From positions 1 to 9,344 of the forward strand of contig QMMV01000053.1 in NCBI GenBank assembly GCA_003647435.1: 9,344 nucleotides of DNA, in the 5' to 3' direction. Position numbers and translations under genes: made by a program. The stretch is from Deltaproteobacteria bacterium (GTDB lineage: Bacteria > Desulfobacterota > Desulfobacteria > Desulfobacterales > C00003060). Below are positions 1-6,304 of the stretch, piece after piece. The notes beneath the pieces are model-generated. The model made no database searches, had not been told where the DNA came from, and worked only from the letters and a program-made list of their open reading frames with translations. Within the stretch, counting starts at the first letter, position 1, and each line of letters opens with the position of its first letter.

Positions 1-535
1 CAAGTGCTCTGAGGGAAGAAATCTCCCAGTTGGACTTACCAGATTTTTCATCAGGTGGTAGGCTGTCAGTATGGCCTGTGATTTCAACGGGATATTGATC
101 CTGATTGATGATTTTACAGAGCTTTTTCAAAAAAGGATAACTTGATAACTTGATCTTGTAGGCGCCAGGGTCAAAAAGTAGTTTGTCATGTATGCTGACC
201 ACTTCGCCTCTTGGAGTGCTTCGAATGAACACGGTCCTGGAAACCGATGCACCTGATGTAAACAGTTCTGTCGTTTCGGCGTCACGAGAAACCATTGGGG
301 CCTGGGGTGGTAAAATGCTTTTCCCTTCGTCCTTCATTGCCGAAAGCCCCCCGGGGAGAATACCGAAGCTTCCTATCAAAGAGCCGAGTGCTTCAAGCTT
401 TGATTTTTCATCAATAACTGCAATGGAATTGAGGACTATGAAAAAAGCCAGAAGTATGATAAAAAGCGCAACCGTCAGAATTCTTATCCCGCTTTGAGAT
501 GCGTTGCCTTCATACTGTCTCTGTCGTGTTCTCAT
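1..535 (-). CDS. MotB-like stator protein, OmpA-type C-terminus, lacks the transmembrane Asp (partial)
   Basis: Partial gene read on the minus strand from an ATG at 535; 178 codons are visible before the window edge. An in-frame stop lies two codons upstream, so this is the first possible ATG; the ribosome binding site is weak. Residues 17-40 form one transmembrane helix (SGIRILTVALFIILLAFF...), followed by DEK and a linker. Residues about 119-178 are the start of an OmpA/MotB peptidoglycan-binding domain: LFDPGAYKI, then TGHTDS at 153-158 and NWEISSLRA at 169-177. The gene follows motA by 46 bp, as motB normally does. MotB proteins carry an ion-binding Asp early in the helix (pattern YADxMTxLLxFF). 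Aligning the AFF segment puts Ala23 at that position, and there is no acidic residue in the helix. It may therefore be a non-conducting MotB paralogue or accessory stator protein. The reading frame is intact, so it does not look like a decayed gene. Family assignment is firm; function as a conventional MotB is doubtful. Confidence 0.85.
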   Translation of the reverse strand, partial: MRTRQRQYEGNASQSGIRILTVALFIILLAFFIVLNSIAVIDEKSKLEALGSLIGSFGILPGGLSAMKDEGKSILPPQAPMVSRDAETTELFTSGASVSRTVFIRSTPRGEVVSIHDKLLFDPGAYKIKLSSYPFLKKLCKIINQDQYPVEITGHTDSLPPDEKSGKSNWEISSLRAL

Positions 536-581
536 AAATTAGACTCGATTTGCCAATAACAAGTATAGATAGCAGCATTCC

Positions 582-1346
582 CTACTTAACTTGGGTCTTA
601 CGCTTACCAGGAGGTAAGAATGCCTGAAGTTTTTGCTCGACAATACGTGGATTCTCTCCGTTGGACAGACAGATTACGCCTTCGATTATCATCTCTTTTA
701 CCATCAGTTCCTCGCCGCTCAGAGTTTTGAGCTTTCCTGCAATCGGCAAACAGACGATGTTGGCGAGGATCGAACCATAAAAAGTAGTCAACAGTGCCAC
801 TGCCATGGCCGGTCCGATTGAGCTCGGATCGTTCATGGTCTGTAACATCTGGACCAGCCCGATGAGTGTGCCCACCATACCGAGGGCCGGGGCAAAGGTC
901 CCCATTGTAGTAAAAATTTCTGCACCCAGCCTGTGCCGACCCTGTATGAACGTAATTTCTGTCTCAAGAATCTCCCTGGTCGCCTTGGGCTCAAGACCAT
1001 CGATAGAGAGTTGTATTCCTTTTTTCATAAACTCGTCATCAAGGTTTTTAAGATCAGACTCCAATGAGAGAATTCCTTCTCTGCGGGCCTTGTTGGAAAA
1101 CTCGATAAATTGTCTGATTGTGTCGGGACCCGATACAGACTTTGCAAAGAAGACATTTCTAACAACCCGAAAGACTCCCAACACTTCTTTTAATGGGTAG
1201 TTGATCATCGTAGCTCCCAGGGTTCCGCCTACTACGATCATCAGTGAGGGAATATTTATGAAGAGGTTAATGCCACCACCCATGGAAATGGCAATAATTA
1301 CAAGGCCAAAAGCCGAAACGATTCCAGCAAGTGTTGCAATGTCCAT
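582..1346 (-). CDS. motA: Flagellar motor stator protein MotA (PomA-like)
   Basis: A 254-aa integral membrane protein of the MotA/PomA family, the ion-channel and torque-generating half of the stator in the inner membrane. Length matches the short (about 250-aa) PomA-type branch. Two N-terminal transmembrane segments (about 5-22 and 33-50) precede a cytoplasmic loop with ARREGILSLE at 87-96; its Arg88/Arg89 and Glu96 fit the charged residues that contact FliG in this family. Two C-terminal membrane segments (about 145-170 and 178-203) include PALGMVGTLIGLV with the conserved channel Pro153, and the Thr pair at 187-188. The cytoplasmic tail is short and basic. The start is supported by AGGGAG a few bases upstream of ATG 1346. 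A sigma-54-type promoter lies about 47-62 bp upstream. It is followed by the MotB-like gene, so the two probably form one transcript. PomA-type proteins often have Asp in the FxDxPS segment; here it is Asn31 (FINIPS), so ion preference cannot be read off. Confidence 0.95.
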   Translation of the reverse strand: MDIATLAGIVSAFGLVIIAISMGGGINLFINIPSLMIVVGGTLGATMINYPLKEVLGVFRVVRNVFFAKSVSGPDTIRQFIEFSNKARREGILSLESDLKNLDDEFMKKGIQLSIDGLEPKATREILETEITFIQGRHRLGAEIFTTMGTFAPALGMVGTLIGLVQMLQTMNDPSSIGPAMAVALLTTFYGSILANIVCLPIAGKLKTLSGEELMVKEMIIEGVICLSNGENPRIVEQKLQAFLPPGKRKTQVK

Positions 1347-1392
1347 AGGCTCTCCCTACAATAAGCTAATTAGACTTTTAAGGTGGTTTCAC

Positions 1393-1408
1393 AGCAACCT
1401 TTATGCCA
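1393..1408 (-). promoter_or_regulatory. Sigma-54 (-24/-12) promoter for motA
   Basis: On the minus strand the sequence is TGGCATAAAGGTTGCT. It matches the -24/-12 pattern TGGCACG-N4-TTGCW with exact spacing and deviates only at the last two bases of the -24 block. The GC of the -12 element would place transcription start near 1382, giving a leader of about 35 nt to the motA ATG at 1346. Sigma-54 control of middle flagellar genes is common in proteobacteria. A second, better match lies upstream of fliK in this window, which supports this one. Confidence 0.7.
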
Positions 1409-1509
1409 TCTCGGTAAGTGTTCGCATCCACCCTGACCTTCCCCTGAGCTTCCGCTGCGAGGCTGGGGCTAACTATCCGTAATAATTTCAATTCTTAATT
1501 GTCTTTCCT

Positions 1510-1539
1510 GCCGGAAGCGGAACTGCCGGGAGCGGAACC
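1510..1539. repeat. Tandem pair of 15-bp direct repeats
   Basis: Two adjacent 15-base units, GCCGGAAGCGGAACT and GCCGGGAGCGGAACC, differ at two positions. They sit just before a purine-rich GAGAGG and the ATG at 1551. No function can be assigned; it may be debris of a GC-rich repeat or a protein-binding site. Confidence 0.55.
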
Positions 1540-1550
1540 GAGAGGTCACG

Positions 1551-1718
1551 ATGTCAATTGGATGTTCAGTCGTTGGTAATCGGGGGGTGGAAGAATGCAC
1601 TCCATGTCAAGGCATCGTAATCGCTGTCAATCTACTGACAGTTAAGCACATTCTCATTGCGGATCGGGGAATGGGAAATTCTCAAAACGCAACAATTGGT
1701 ATCAGTTTAGATTTTTGA
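1551..1718 (+). CDS. Doubtful small ORF, 55 aa, unrecognised
   Basis: An open frame on the plus strand, opposite to the flagellar genes, from ATG 1551 to TGA 1718. It has a good Shine-Dalgarno-like GAGAGG about 5 bases before the ATG. The product has a CTPC pair at residues 16-20 and a hydrophobic stretch (GIVIAVNLL) but no family I recognise. Its last codons fall in the dispersed repeat at 1703-1783, which argues for chance openness or recent disruption. It is listed because the ribosome binding site is good and the gap is otherwise unexplained. Confidence 0.18.
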   Translation: MSIGCSVVGNRGVEECTPCQGIVIAVNLLTVKHILIADRGMGNSQNATIGISLDF

Positions 1719-1783
1719 AAATATTATTGCGGATGGCCTGTCCGTTCCGTATGTCTGTTTTTTAAAAGAGGTAAAGTGTTACG
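1703..1783 (+). repeat. Dispersed intergenic repeat, copy A (with 18-bp insertion)
   Basis: Bases 1703-1731 and 1750-1783 match the minus strand of 7462-7399 almost perfectly: one substitution and one T of a homopolymer differ over about 63 bases. Copy A carries an extra 18 bases (GATGGCCTGTCCGTTCCG, 1732-1749) that copy B lacks. The element runs from CAGTTTAGATTTTTG to AAGTGTTACG and contains a T-run followed by AAAAGAGGTAAAGTG, which reads like a ribosome binding site and a GTG start. The open frame from that GTG stops after 11 codons (VLRKFKIVMNW), so no protein is claimed. No transposase or clear terminal inverted repeats are present. Confidence 0.85.
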
Positions 1784-1832
1784 TAAATTTAAAATTGTGA
1801 TGAATTGGTAAAAGTCAGAAGGCACCCATTTT

Positions 1833-1952
1833 CGTCATTCCCGCCGAGGGCCTGCCCCCGCGAAGGCGGGGGCGGGTTCTGTTCTCAAGGCACAAGCCGC
1901 AATCCAGCTATGTTATCCTGGTTCCGATGCTCTGCGTCGGAACCTCTTTTTT
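1833..1952. repeat. REP-like double hairpin element
   Basis: The block begins with CGTCATTCCCGCC, similar to the widespread GTCATTCCCGC...GCGGGAATCCAG extragenic palindromes. Hairpin 1 pairs 1851-1861 with 1866-1876 (11 bp, GAAG loop, very GC-rich). Hairpin 2 pairs GGTTCCGATGC (1920-1930) with GCGTCGGAACC (1934-1944), with a TCT loop and one T-G wobble. It is followed on the plus strand by a six-T run (1947-1952). Hairpin 2 thus has intrinsic-terminator form in the plus direction, but no solid plus-strand gene precedes it. On the minus strand, downstream of flgE, it could stabilise the mRNA 3' end. Confidence 0.65.
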
Positions 1953-1959
1953 CTTGTAC

Positions 1960-1993
1960 ATCATTCCACTGTTCCATCATTCCATTATTCCCT
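1960..1993. repeat. Short-period degenerate repeat (ATTCCA units)
   Basis: Repeated TCATTCCA/TTCCATCATTCCATTATTCC units form a degenerate short tandem array next to the REP-like hairpins. Similar low-complexity stretches occur at 3516-3580 and 9315-9344. It looks like non-coding drift-prone sequence. Confidence 0.5.
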
Positions 1994-2063
1994 GAGCGAG
2001 TTTGCAATAGAGCTAATAAATATCTATGATGTCAATAGGTTGTAGAAATTCTGACACGTTTAA

Positions 2064-3494
2064 TTACCGTTTCAGATTTATCAACTCGGCCAGCATCTGG
2101 TCAGTCACCGTGATAATCTTCGAATTGGCCTGGAACCCACGCTGGGTCGTAATCATCTTTACAAACTCCGTGGCGATATCCACATTCGATTGCTCAAGTG
2201 AATTCGGTGAGATGCTGCCCAGACCATTAGTCCCGGGTTTTCCGGTAATCGGAGCCCCGCTCAGCCTGGTCTCGCGGAAAAGGTTCTCCCCTTCTTTGTA
2301 CAGACCCTGCATGTTCTGAAACTTGGCAAGGGCAACACGATAGAGAGGGATTACCTCGCCATTGGAGTATGCCCCTGTGATGACGCCATCAGTTCCAACG
2401 GTGACGGATTGAAGGTCACCAGCACCATAACCATTGGCCGACTGGAAGATGGTCGTTGATGCCAGGGCATACCGTGTGGAAGACAGAGAATCGGGGATCC
2501 AATTTGTCCCGTTGTAGCGAGCACCGATATCAAATTCTACCGCCATCGGTGAACCATTGATAAATTCAGGACGAAACGCGAAATACCCATTTGGATCAAT
2601 GCTGCAAGCAGTCCAGTTACCGGCATTGCTTACATCGTTCCAGTCACCTCCACTGCCGTCGAACAAATCCATGCTTATAGTGCTAATAAGACCGGAGCTG
2701 TCATTAAAGTCGATTTTACCTCTCGCCAGCAAGCCCGCGCCTTTCGTCGGGTTCCCAGCGGCAACGGCGCCGGTCCGCGCATCCTCAGACGGATTGCAGA
2801 CAATAATGTATTCCCAGGTAGAACCCGAATCGAGATCGTAATAGACTGTAATGTCATGGGTACTTCCAAGAGAATCATAAACTTTCAGGGTCGTTTGATA
2901 TTCAAAGGCAGTGTCTCCTATAGGTGGATCTGCGCTCCCGTCCCATGCATTTTCCAGGACAGATGTATTACTTGAAGCTTTTGAATCAAGGTTGGTTACC
3001 ACCGTCATCTTGTTGGTTTCAGACGGGGGTGACGTAAAAGATTCTAATTTGATATCCTTAATAGAACCAATATCTTCCCCGTTTTCATCCAATTCCCATC
3101 CTCTTACAATACATCCTCCCGGGTTTATAAAATTTCCCTCCTTGTCAAACCGGAATTCCCCGGCCCTTGTGTAATATTCATTGTTCTCGCTGTTTGGGTC
3201 CCTTACGATGAAAAATCCAGAACCGCCAATTGCCAGATCTGTAGTGGAATCGGTTGACTCGAAAGATCCCTGGGAAAAACTGCTCGAGATGTCGGCCAGA
3301 GAAGTCCCGCGTCCCACTTGAGCAGTACCTCCGGTAGTGGCCACCGTCTGGCTCAGGACATCCTGAAAAGTAGCCCTGCTTGCCTTAAAACCAATGGTAT
3401 TAACATTGGCAATATTATCACCGATGACCGTCATTGCATTGCCAAGCGTATTCAGGCCGCTGATACCTGAAAAGAGTGAACTTGAAAGTGACAT
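2064..3494 (-). CDS. flgE: Flagellar hook protein FlgE
   Basis: A 476-aa hook subunit. It is exported by the flagellar type III apparatus and polymerises under the FlgD cap into the universal joint between rod and filament. The N-terminus (SLFSGISGLNTLGNAMTVIG, residues 6-25, then DNIANVNTIGFK) is the classic rod/hook D0 signature. Residues 84-98 (TTDLAIGGSGFFIVR) match the FlgE/FlgF/FlgG core. The C-terminus (SNVDIATEFVKMITTQRGFQ, about 436-455, then ANSKIITVTDQML) is the matching D0 helix. The variable surface-exposed middle spans about 140-380. The start is clear: GGAGGGAG lies shortly upstream of ATG 3494. The gene follows flgD with a 62-bp spacer, so it probably shares the fliK promoter. 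Three cysteines (128, 233, 297) are more than expected in an exported axial protein. Confidence 0.96.
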   Translation of the reverse strand: MSLSSSLFSGISGLNTLGNAMTVIGDNIANVNTIGFKASRATFQDVLSQTVATTGGTAQVGRGTSLADISSSFSQGSFESTDSTTDLAIGGSGFFIVRDPNSENNEYYTRAGEFRFDKEGNFINPGGCIVRGWELDENGEDIGSIKDIKLESFTSPPSETNKMTVVTNLDSKASSNTSVLENAWDGSADPPIGDTAFEYQTTLKVYDSLGSTHDITVYYDLDSGSTWEYIIVCNPSEDARTGAVAAGNPTKGAGLLARGKIDFNDSSGLISTISMDLFDGSGGDWNDVSNAGNWTACSIDPNGYFAFRPEFINGSPMAVEFDIGARYNGTNWIPDSLSSTRYALASTTIFQSANGYGAGDLQSVTVGTDGVITGAYSNGEVIPLYRVALAKFQNMQGLYKEGENLFRETRLSGAPITGKPGTNGLGSISPNSLEQSNVDIATEFVKMITTQRGFQANSKIITVTDQMLAELINLKR

Positions 3495-3515
3495 TTTATC
3501 TCCCTCCTTCTATCT

Positions 3516-3580
3516 GGTTATTGGCTGTTTGTTATTGGTTAATCGTTATTTACTGCCTATTCCTTACTCCCTACTCCCCT
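3516..3580. repeat. Degenerate short-period repeat between flgD and flgE
   Basis: On the plus strand GGTTATTGG, TGTTATTGGTTAATCG, TTACTGCCTATTCC and TTACTCCCTACTCCCC units form a degenerate low-complexity run. It fills the flgD-flgE spacer and extends into the last codons of flgD, which encode GVGSKE. No promoter or terminator could be identified in it. Confidence 0.5.
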
Positions 3581-4243
3581 ACCGACCTCTACAACACTGG
3601 ATGGGGAAACCAGATTATTTCCAACCATGAGATACGGCATACCCCTTTCGTAGGTGACGCCGGTTACTTCCCCTGTCAGATAGGTATTGTAGGGAACGAC
3701 AAAGCCTTCTTTATCTCTGGCTTCAAGCTCGAATGTGTACACCCCGTCATCTACCATCCTTCCATCATTATCCCTCCCATCCCAGACAAGATCATGCTCG
3801 CCGGCATTCTGCCAGCCTGCATAGATCCTCCGGACCTCCAGGCCATCGTCATTGAGAATGAAAACGGTCACATCAGCCTTGTCCTCTAAGTTATAAGCAC
3901 CGGGGGCTGTCTCGCCATTTTCTACAAGGATCGTATTGTCTGTGGTTTTTACTGTCTTTCCAATATAGTCGAGGACATCCCCTGTTTTCTGCAGATCCAT
4001 ACTTTCGCTAATATCCGTGAGCCTGTCGTTTGCAGTAAACAACTGTTCGAGGCTCGAAAACTGGGCCAGTTGCGCGGTAAAGTCTGTTCCATCCAGGGGG
4101 TTTAACGGGTCCTGGTGCTTTAGCTGTGCAACCAAAAGGATCAGGAAATCATCCCGTCCGAGTGTCTCTTTCAGCTTGGTCTGGCTCAGGCCCTTGTTGC
4201 CGGAAGTCTGAATACTGGTTTGTTCAAGCAATGCTATAGACAT
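3557..4243 (-). CDS. flgD: Flagellar hook cap/assembly protein FlgD
   Basis: The hook-capping protein, which scaffolds FlgE polymerisation and is discarded when the hook is complete. The conserved N-terminal block is residues 31-51, including LLVAQLKHQDPLNPLD and then TDFTAQLAQFSSLEQL. The C-terminal half carries the FlgD Ig-like/Tudor region with VTVFILNDDG and WDGRDNDGRMVDDGVYTF, typical of the family. I prefer ATG 4243 (228 aa, MSIALLEQ) over ATG 4252 (231 aa, MEPMSIALL). At 4252 the AGG is directly against the start codon, whereas 4243 has AGGATGGAA at normal spacing. It sits between fliK and flgE in the usual order. The C-terminal tail (GRGVGSKE) is encoded inside a low-complexity run, so the natural end may have drifted. 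Confidence 0.93.
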   Translation of the reverse strand: MSIALLEQTSIQTSGNKGLSQTKLKETLGRDDFLILLVAQLKHQDPLNPLDGTDFTAQLAQFSSLEQLFTANDRLTDISESMDLQKTGDVLDYIGKTVKTTDNTILVENGETAPGAYNLEDKADVTVFILNDDGLEVRRIYAGWQNAGEHDLVWDGRDNDGRMVDDGVYTFELEARDKEGFVVPYNTYLTGEVTGVTYERGMPYLMVGNNLVSPSSVVEVGRGVGSKE

Positions 4244-4322
4244 GGGTTCCATCCTTTCGCACTTTAGTTATTCGTTGCTCGTTAATTGTTAGCTTTGAGC
4301 TTCTGCCTTTCAGCTTTTCTCT

Positions 4323-5999
4323 TCATGCAAACATATCCACCAGCCCGCTGCCAAGAACAGCCGACAAAGCAGGTCCTTCCAAGATGGCTGTTTCAGTCGG
4401 CATGACAGCAGCTCCAGCAGTTGACCTTTGCTGCCAGGGCTTTGCTTCTTTTAAGCCTCTTTGATCGTTAGCCATCGACTGGCCGAGATCATAACTGATC
4501 TGAATATCAATCCTATCAACTCTTATACCTTGTTCCAGCAAAGAGTGCCTGAGTTCGGGAACATGACTTACCAACAATTCCTTGACTGAGTGACTTTCGG
4601 CAATCATTCCAACCTTCAAGGTGTTGTCCTTTATATCCATGCTAATCTTGATGGAACCAAGCTCGGGCGGCTTGACTCGAAGCCTCATGTGGCCATCTCC
4701 CCTCTGCAGGGCAAGAGAGATCTGCTTTCCAACCTGGTCAACGATATAGAGGGGAACCGGCTTTGATTCGTACCCTGTAGAAGTTTCCAACAATGGAGCC
4801 GCACGAGCTATCCTTCCCTCTCTTGCCGTATTGCTTACAATCGCCTTCTCTTCAGTCGCTACTTTTTTTTCACCTGCGGGTTTTACAGCTTCCAGAGTCT
4901 TTTCGGCCCTCGGGACAAATTCATCTTTTTCAACCTGAAATCTGCCGGCATCTCTGCCCGCTTCATTCTCTGGCTGAAGCAAGCTCTCTTTCGGCTCCTT
5001 TCCCGTTCGTTTTGATCCATTATTTTCCTGTCTATTGCTGTTTGTAACAGCTTTCAATCTATCAGAATAAAGGTGCTGCGCTTGGGAGTTCCACGCGCTT
5101 TTTTGGTCTATACTCGATACATTCTCAAGGAGGCGGTTCACATGATAGCGCTTCTCGCTGGCCGGCATGCTGCGCGGCATCAAACTGGCTACTTTTTCCT
5201 CAAGGATCTGGACAAATCGTCTTAAGGATAGAGGGCCTTTTACTTTGCCAGGTTTATCCACTATCCCACTGCGGGTTAGCATCCCCTTTACGTCTTCTGC
5301 CTCCTTTCCCTCCAAGACCTGCCCGTTTCCTTGAGGAAGTTTACCAACAAGCGGTTTCAATTGTTGAATAAAGCGTCTGATGTTCAGCCGACCCCCGTCT
5401 GCCCTTGCTCTTTCAATGGCCCTTTTTGCCTGATGTGCATCAAGGCCAAGGGAGCGCAAAACAACCTCCAGGCAGGGAATGTCACTAACTTCCAGGCCGG
5501 GATCCTCGGGTTTTTTACCGGGGGGTGCGCCGAGTTGGGACAGTTTTCGGAAAAATTCGCTGATCTTTATTCGCTGCCCTGGTTTCTCCTCAAAAAGCAT
5601 TTTAAGAAAACGGGTTACTTCCAATTCTGAATACCCCTCTCCGATGAGGAGTTTCTTCACATCGGGGAGTGCCTTGCTGGACAGCGACAACTCATTTAAA
5701 GGGACACCAAGGGATGCCAGTCGATCTCGAAAGTCATCAAGCCATCTCCTGCATACTTTCCCTGCACCCATCGTCTTTCTCTCGGGAGTAGAAAGAATTC
5801 GTCTCGTTTTGACTCCTCTGCACATCTTATGTGGAGCAGCCTTTCTGCCACTCGCAAGGGCCAGTTCCAACAGGGCGGGAAAACCCGTTGAAGATTTTGC
5901 CGGATTAGCTTTCCCGGATCTCAGAATCCGCGCGGGACTCAGGGCATCCATGTTTTTAGCGATCAGCACAAGCTTGATTAAGAGTTGATTCATCGGCAT
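4323..5999 (-). CDS. fliK: Flagellar hook-length control protein FliK
   Basis: A 558-aa secreted molecular ruler that measures hook length and, through its C-terminal domain acting on FlhB, switches export from hook to filament substrates. The diagnostic part is the C-terminal Flg_hook domain at about 420-505: LRVKPPELGSIKISMDI, then a segment with VKELLVSHVPELRHSLLEQG and IRVDRIDIQIS. Upstream is a long, hydrophilic, Lys/Glu/Ser-rich region (about 300-410) typical of the stretched ruler portion. The first 290 residues are basic and contain several helical modules with no obvious family. The C-terminus ends GSGLVDMFA. GGGGAG five to six bases before ATG 5999 supports this start over the ATG two codons later. 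A consensus sigma-54 promoter lies about 43-58 bp upstream, making this the first gene of fliK-flgD-flgE. Confidence 0.92.
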   Translation of the reverse strand: MPMNQLLIKLVLIAKNMDALSPARILRSGKANPAKSSTGFPALLELALASGRKAAPHKMCRGVKTRRILSTPERKTMGAGKVCRRWLDDFRDRLASLGVPLNELSLSSKALPDVKKLLIGEGYSELEVTRFLKMLFEEKPGQRIKISEFFRKLSQLGAPPGKKPEDPGLEVSDIPCLEVVLRSLGLDAHQAKRAIERARADGGRLNIRRFIQQLKPLVGKLPQGNGQVLEGKEAEDVKGMLTRSGIVDKPGKVKGPLSLRRFVQILEEKVASLMPRSMPASEKRYHVNRLLENVSSIDQKSAWNSQAQHLYSDRLKAVTNSNRQENNGSKRTGKEPKESLLQPENEAGRDAGRFQVEKDEFVPRAEKTLEAVKPAGEKKVATEEKAIVSNTAREGRIARAAPLLETSTGYESKPVPLYIVDQVGKQISLALQRGDGHMRLRVKPPELGSIKISMDIKDNTLKVGMIAESHSVKELLVSHVPELRHSLLEQGIRVDRIDIQISYDLGQSMANDQRGLKEAKPWQQRSTAGAAVMPTETAILEGPALSAVLGSGLVDMFA

Positions 6000-6041
6000 C
6001 TGATCTCCCCGGGCTATATTTCATTTTGTATACACCTGTTG

Positions 6042-6057
6042 AGCAATCGGCGTGCCA
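6042..6057 (-). promoter_or_regulatory. Sigma-54 (-24/-12) promoter for fliK-flgD-flgE
   Basis: The minus strand reads TGGCACGCCGATTGCT, an exact match to the RpoN consensus TGGCACG-N4-TTGCW, including the spacing. The GC of the -12 box predicts a start near 6031, giving a leader of about 31 nt before ATG 5999. Position and orientation fit transcription of the hook genes. An activator of the FleQ/FlrC/FlgR type would be needed, but no binding site can be recognised by eye. Confidence 0.88.
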
Positions 6058-6212
6058 GGATTAACAGGTCAGGTTACCTTTATAAATACAGCAACTTATG
6101 CAGGTAGTGACCCGCTGAAGTGGTTCAAGTCAGACAGGAGAGATGAAAGTTTTTCCACTTTGAAGGGATGGATGGAAAATATTTCCTATTAGCTCGTCTG
6201 GGGCGATGAGAC

Positions 6213-6241
6213 TTGACTTTTCAAGGATAAATTTCTATGAG
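6213..6241 (+). promoter_or_regulatory. Candidate sigma-70 promoter for the divergent small ORF
   Basis: TTGACT (6213-6218) and TATGAG (6236-6241) are separated by 17 bases. The -35 box matches five of six consensus bases, the -10 box four of six. The start would fall near 6248, about 57 bases before ATG 6305. This is a weak but correctly spaced and oriented candidate. Confidence 0.3.
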
Positions 6242-6258
6242 TTTTCGTAACACCTCTT
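6242..6258 (-). repeat. Dispersed repeat, short degenerate copy D
   Basis: The minus strand reads AAGAGGTGTTACGAAAA. It shares 12 identical bases (GTGTTACGAAAA) with copy B and its flank, and the preceding AAGAGG matches copy A if five bases (TAAAG) are deleted. It is too short to be certain. Confidence 0.4.
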
Positions 6259-6304
6259 GTTTCCAGTACTTACACCTTATAAACATAATCGGGAAGCCAC
6301 TGTG

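Larger units (their letters stand above)
1347..2063. other. 717-bp gap between flgE and motA with no convincing gene
   Basis: Both strands were read for genes. Nothing resembles flbD, a small gene often found between flgE and motA in related clusters. The stretch contains the motA promoter (1393-1408), a 15-bp direct repeat (1510-1539), a doubtful 55-codon plus-strand ORF (1551-1718), one copy of a dispersed repeat (1703-1783), a double-hairpin REP-like element (1833-1952) and a short-period degenerate repeat (1960-1993). A minus-strand frame of 37 codons from a TTG near 1490 to about 1381 is open but overlaps the promoter and has no good ribosome binding site. Confidence 0.7.

Noticed and set aside
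183..497. Open plus-strand frame of 104 codons at the left edge
   Set aside because: It is antisense to the MotB-like gene, whose minus-strand frame has clear OmpA-domain motifs.
1920..1952. Hairpin plus T-run as an intrinsic terminator on the plus strand
   Set aside because: The form fits, but no convincing plus-strand gene precedes it and the palindrome resembles a known class of extragenic repeats, so it is listed as part of a REP-like element.
1805..2029. Plus-strand frame of 74 codons
   Set aside because: It is translated REP-like hairpins and short repeats (Arg/Gly/Cys-rich), not a protein-like sequence.
5479..5988. Plus-strand frame of 169 codons
   Set aside because: It lies wholly antisense to fliK, has no recognisable motifs, and its openness is explained by fliK codon usage.
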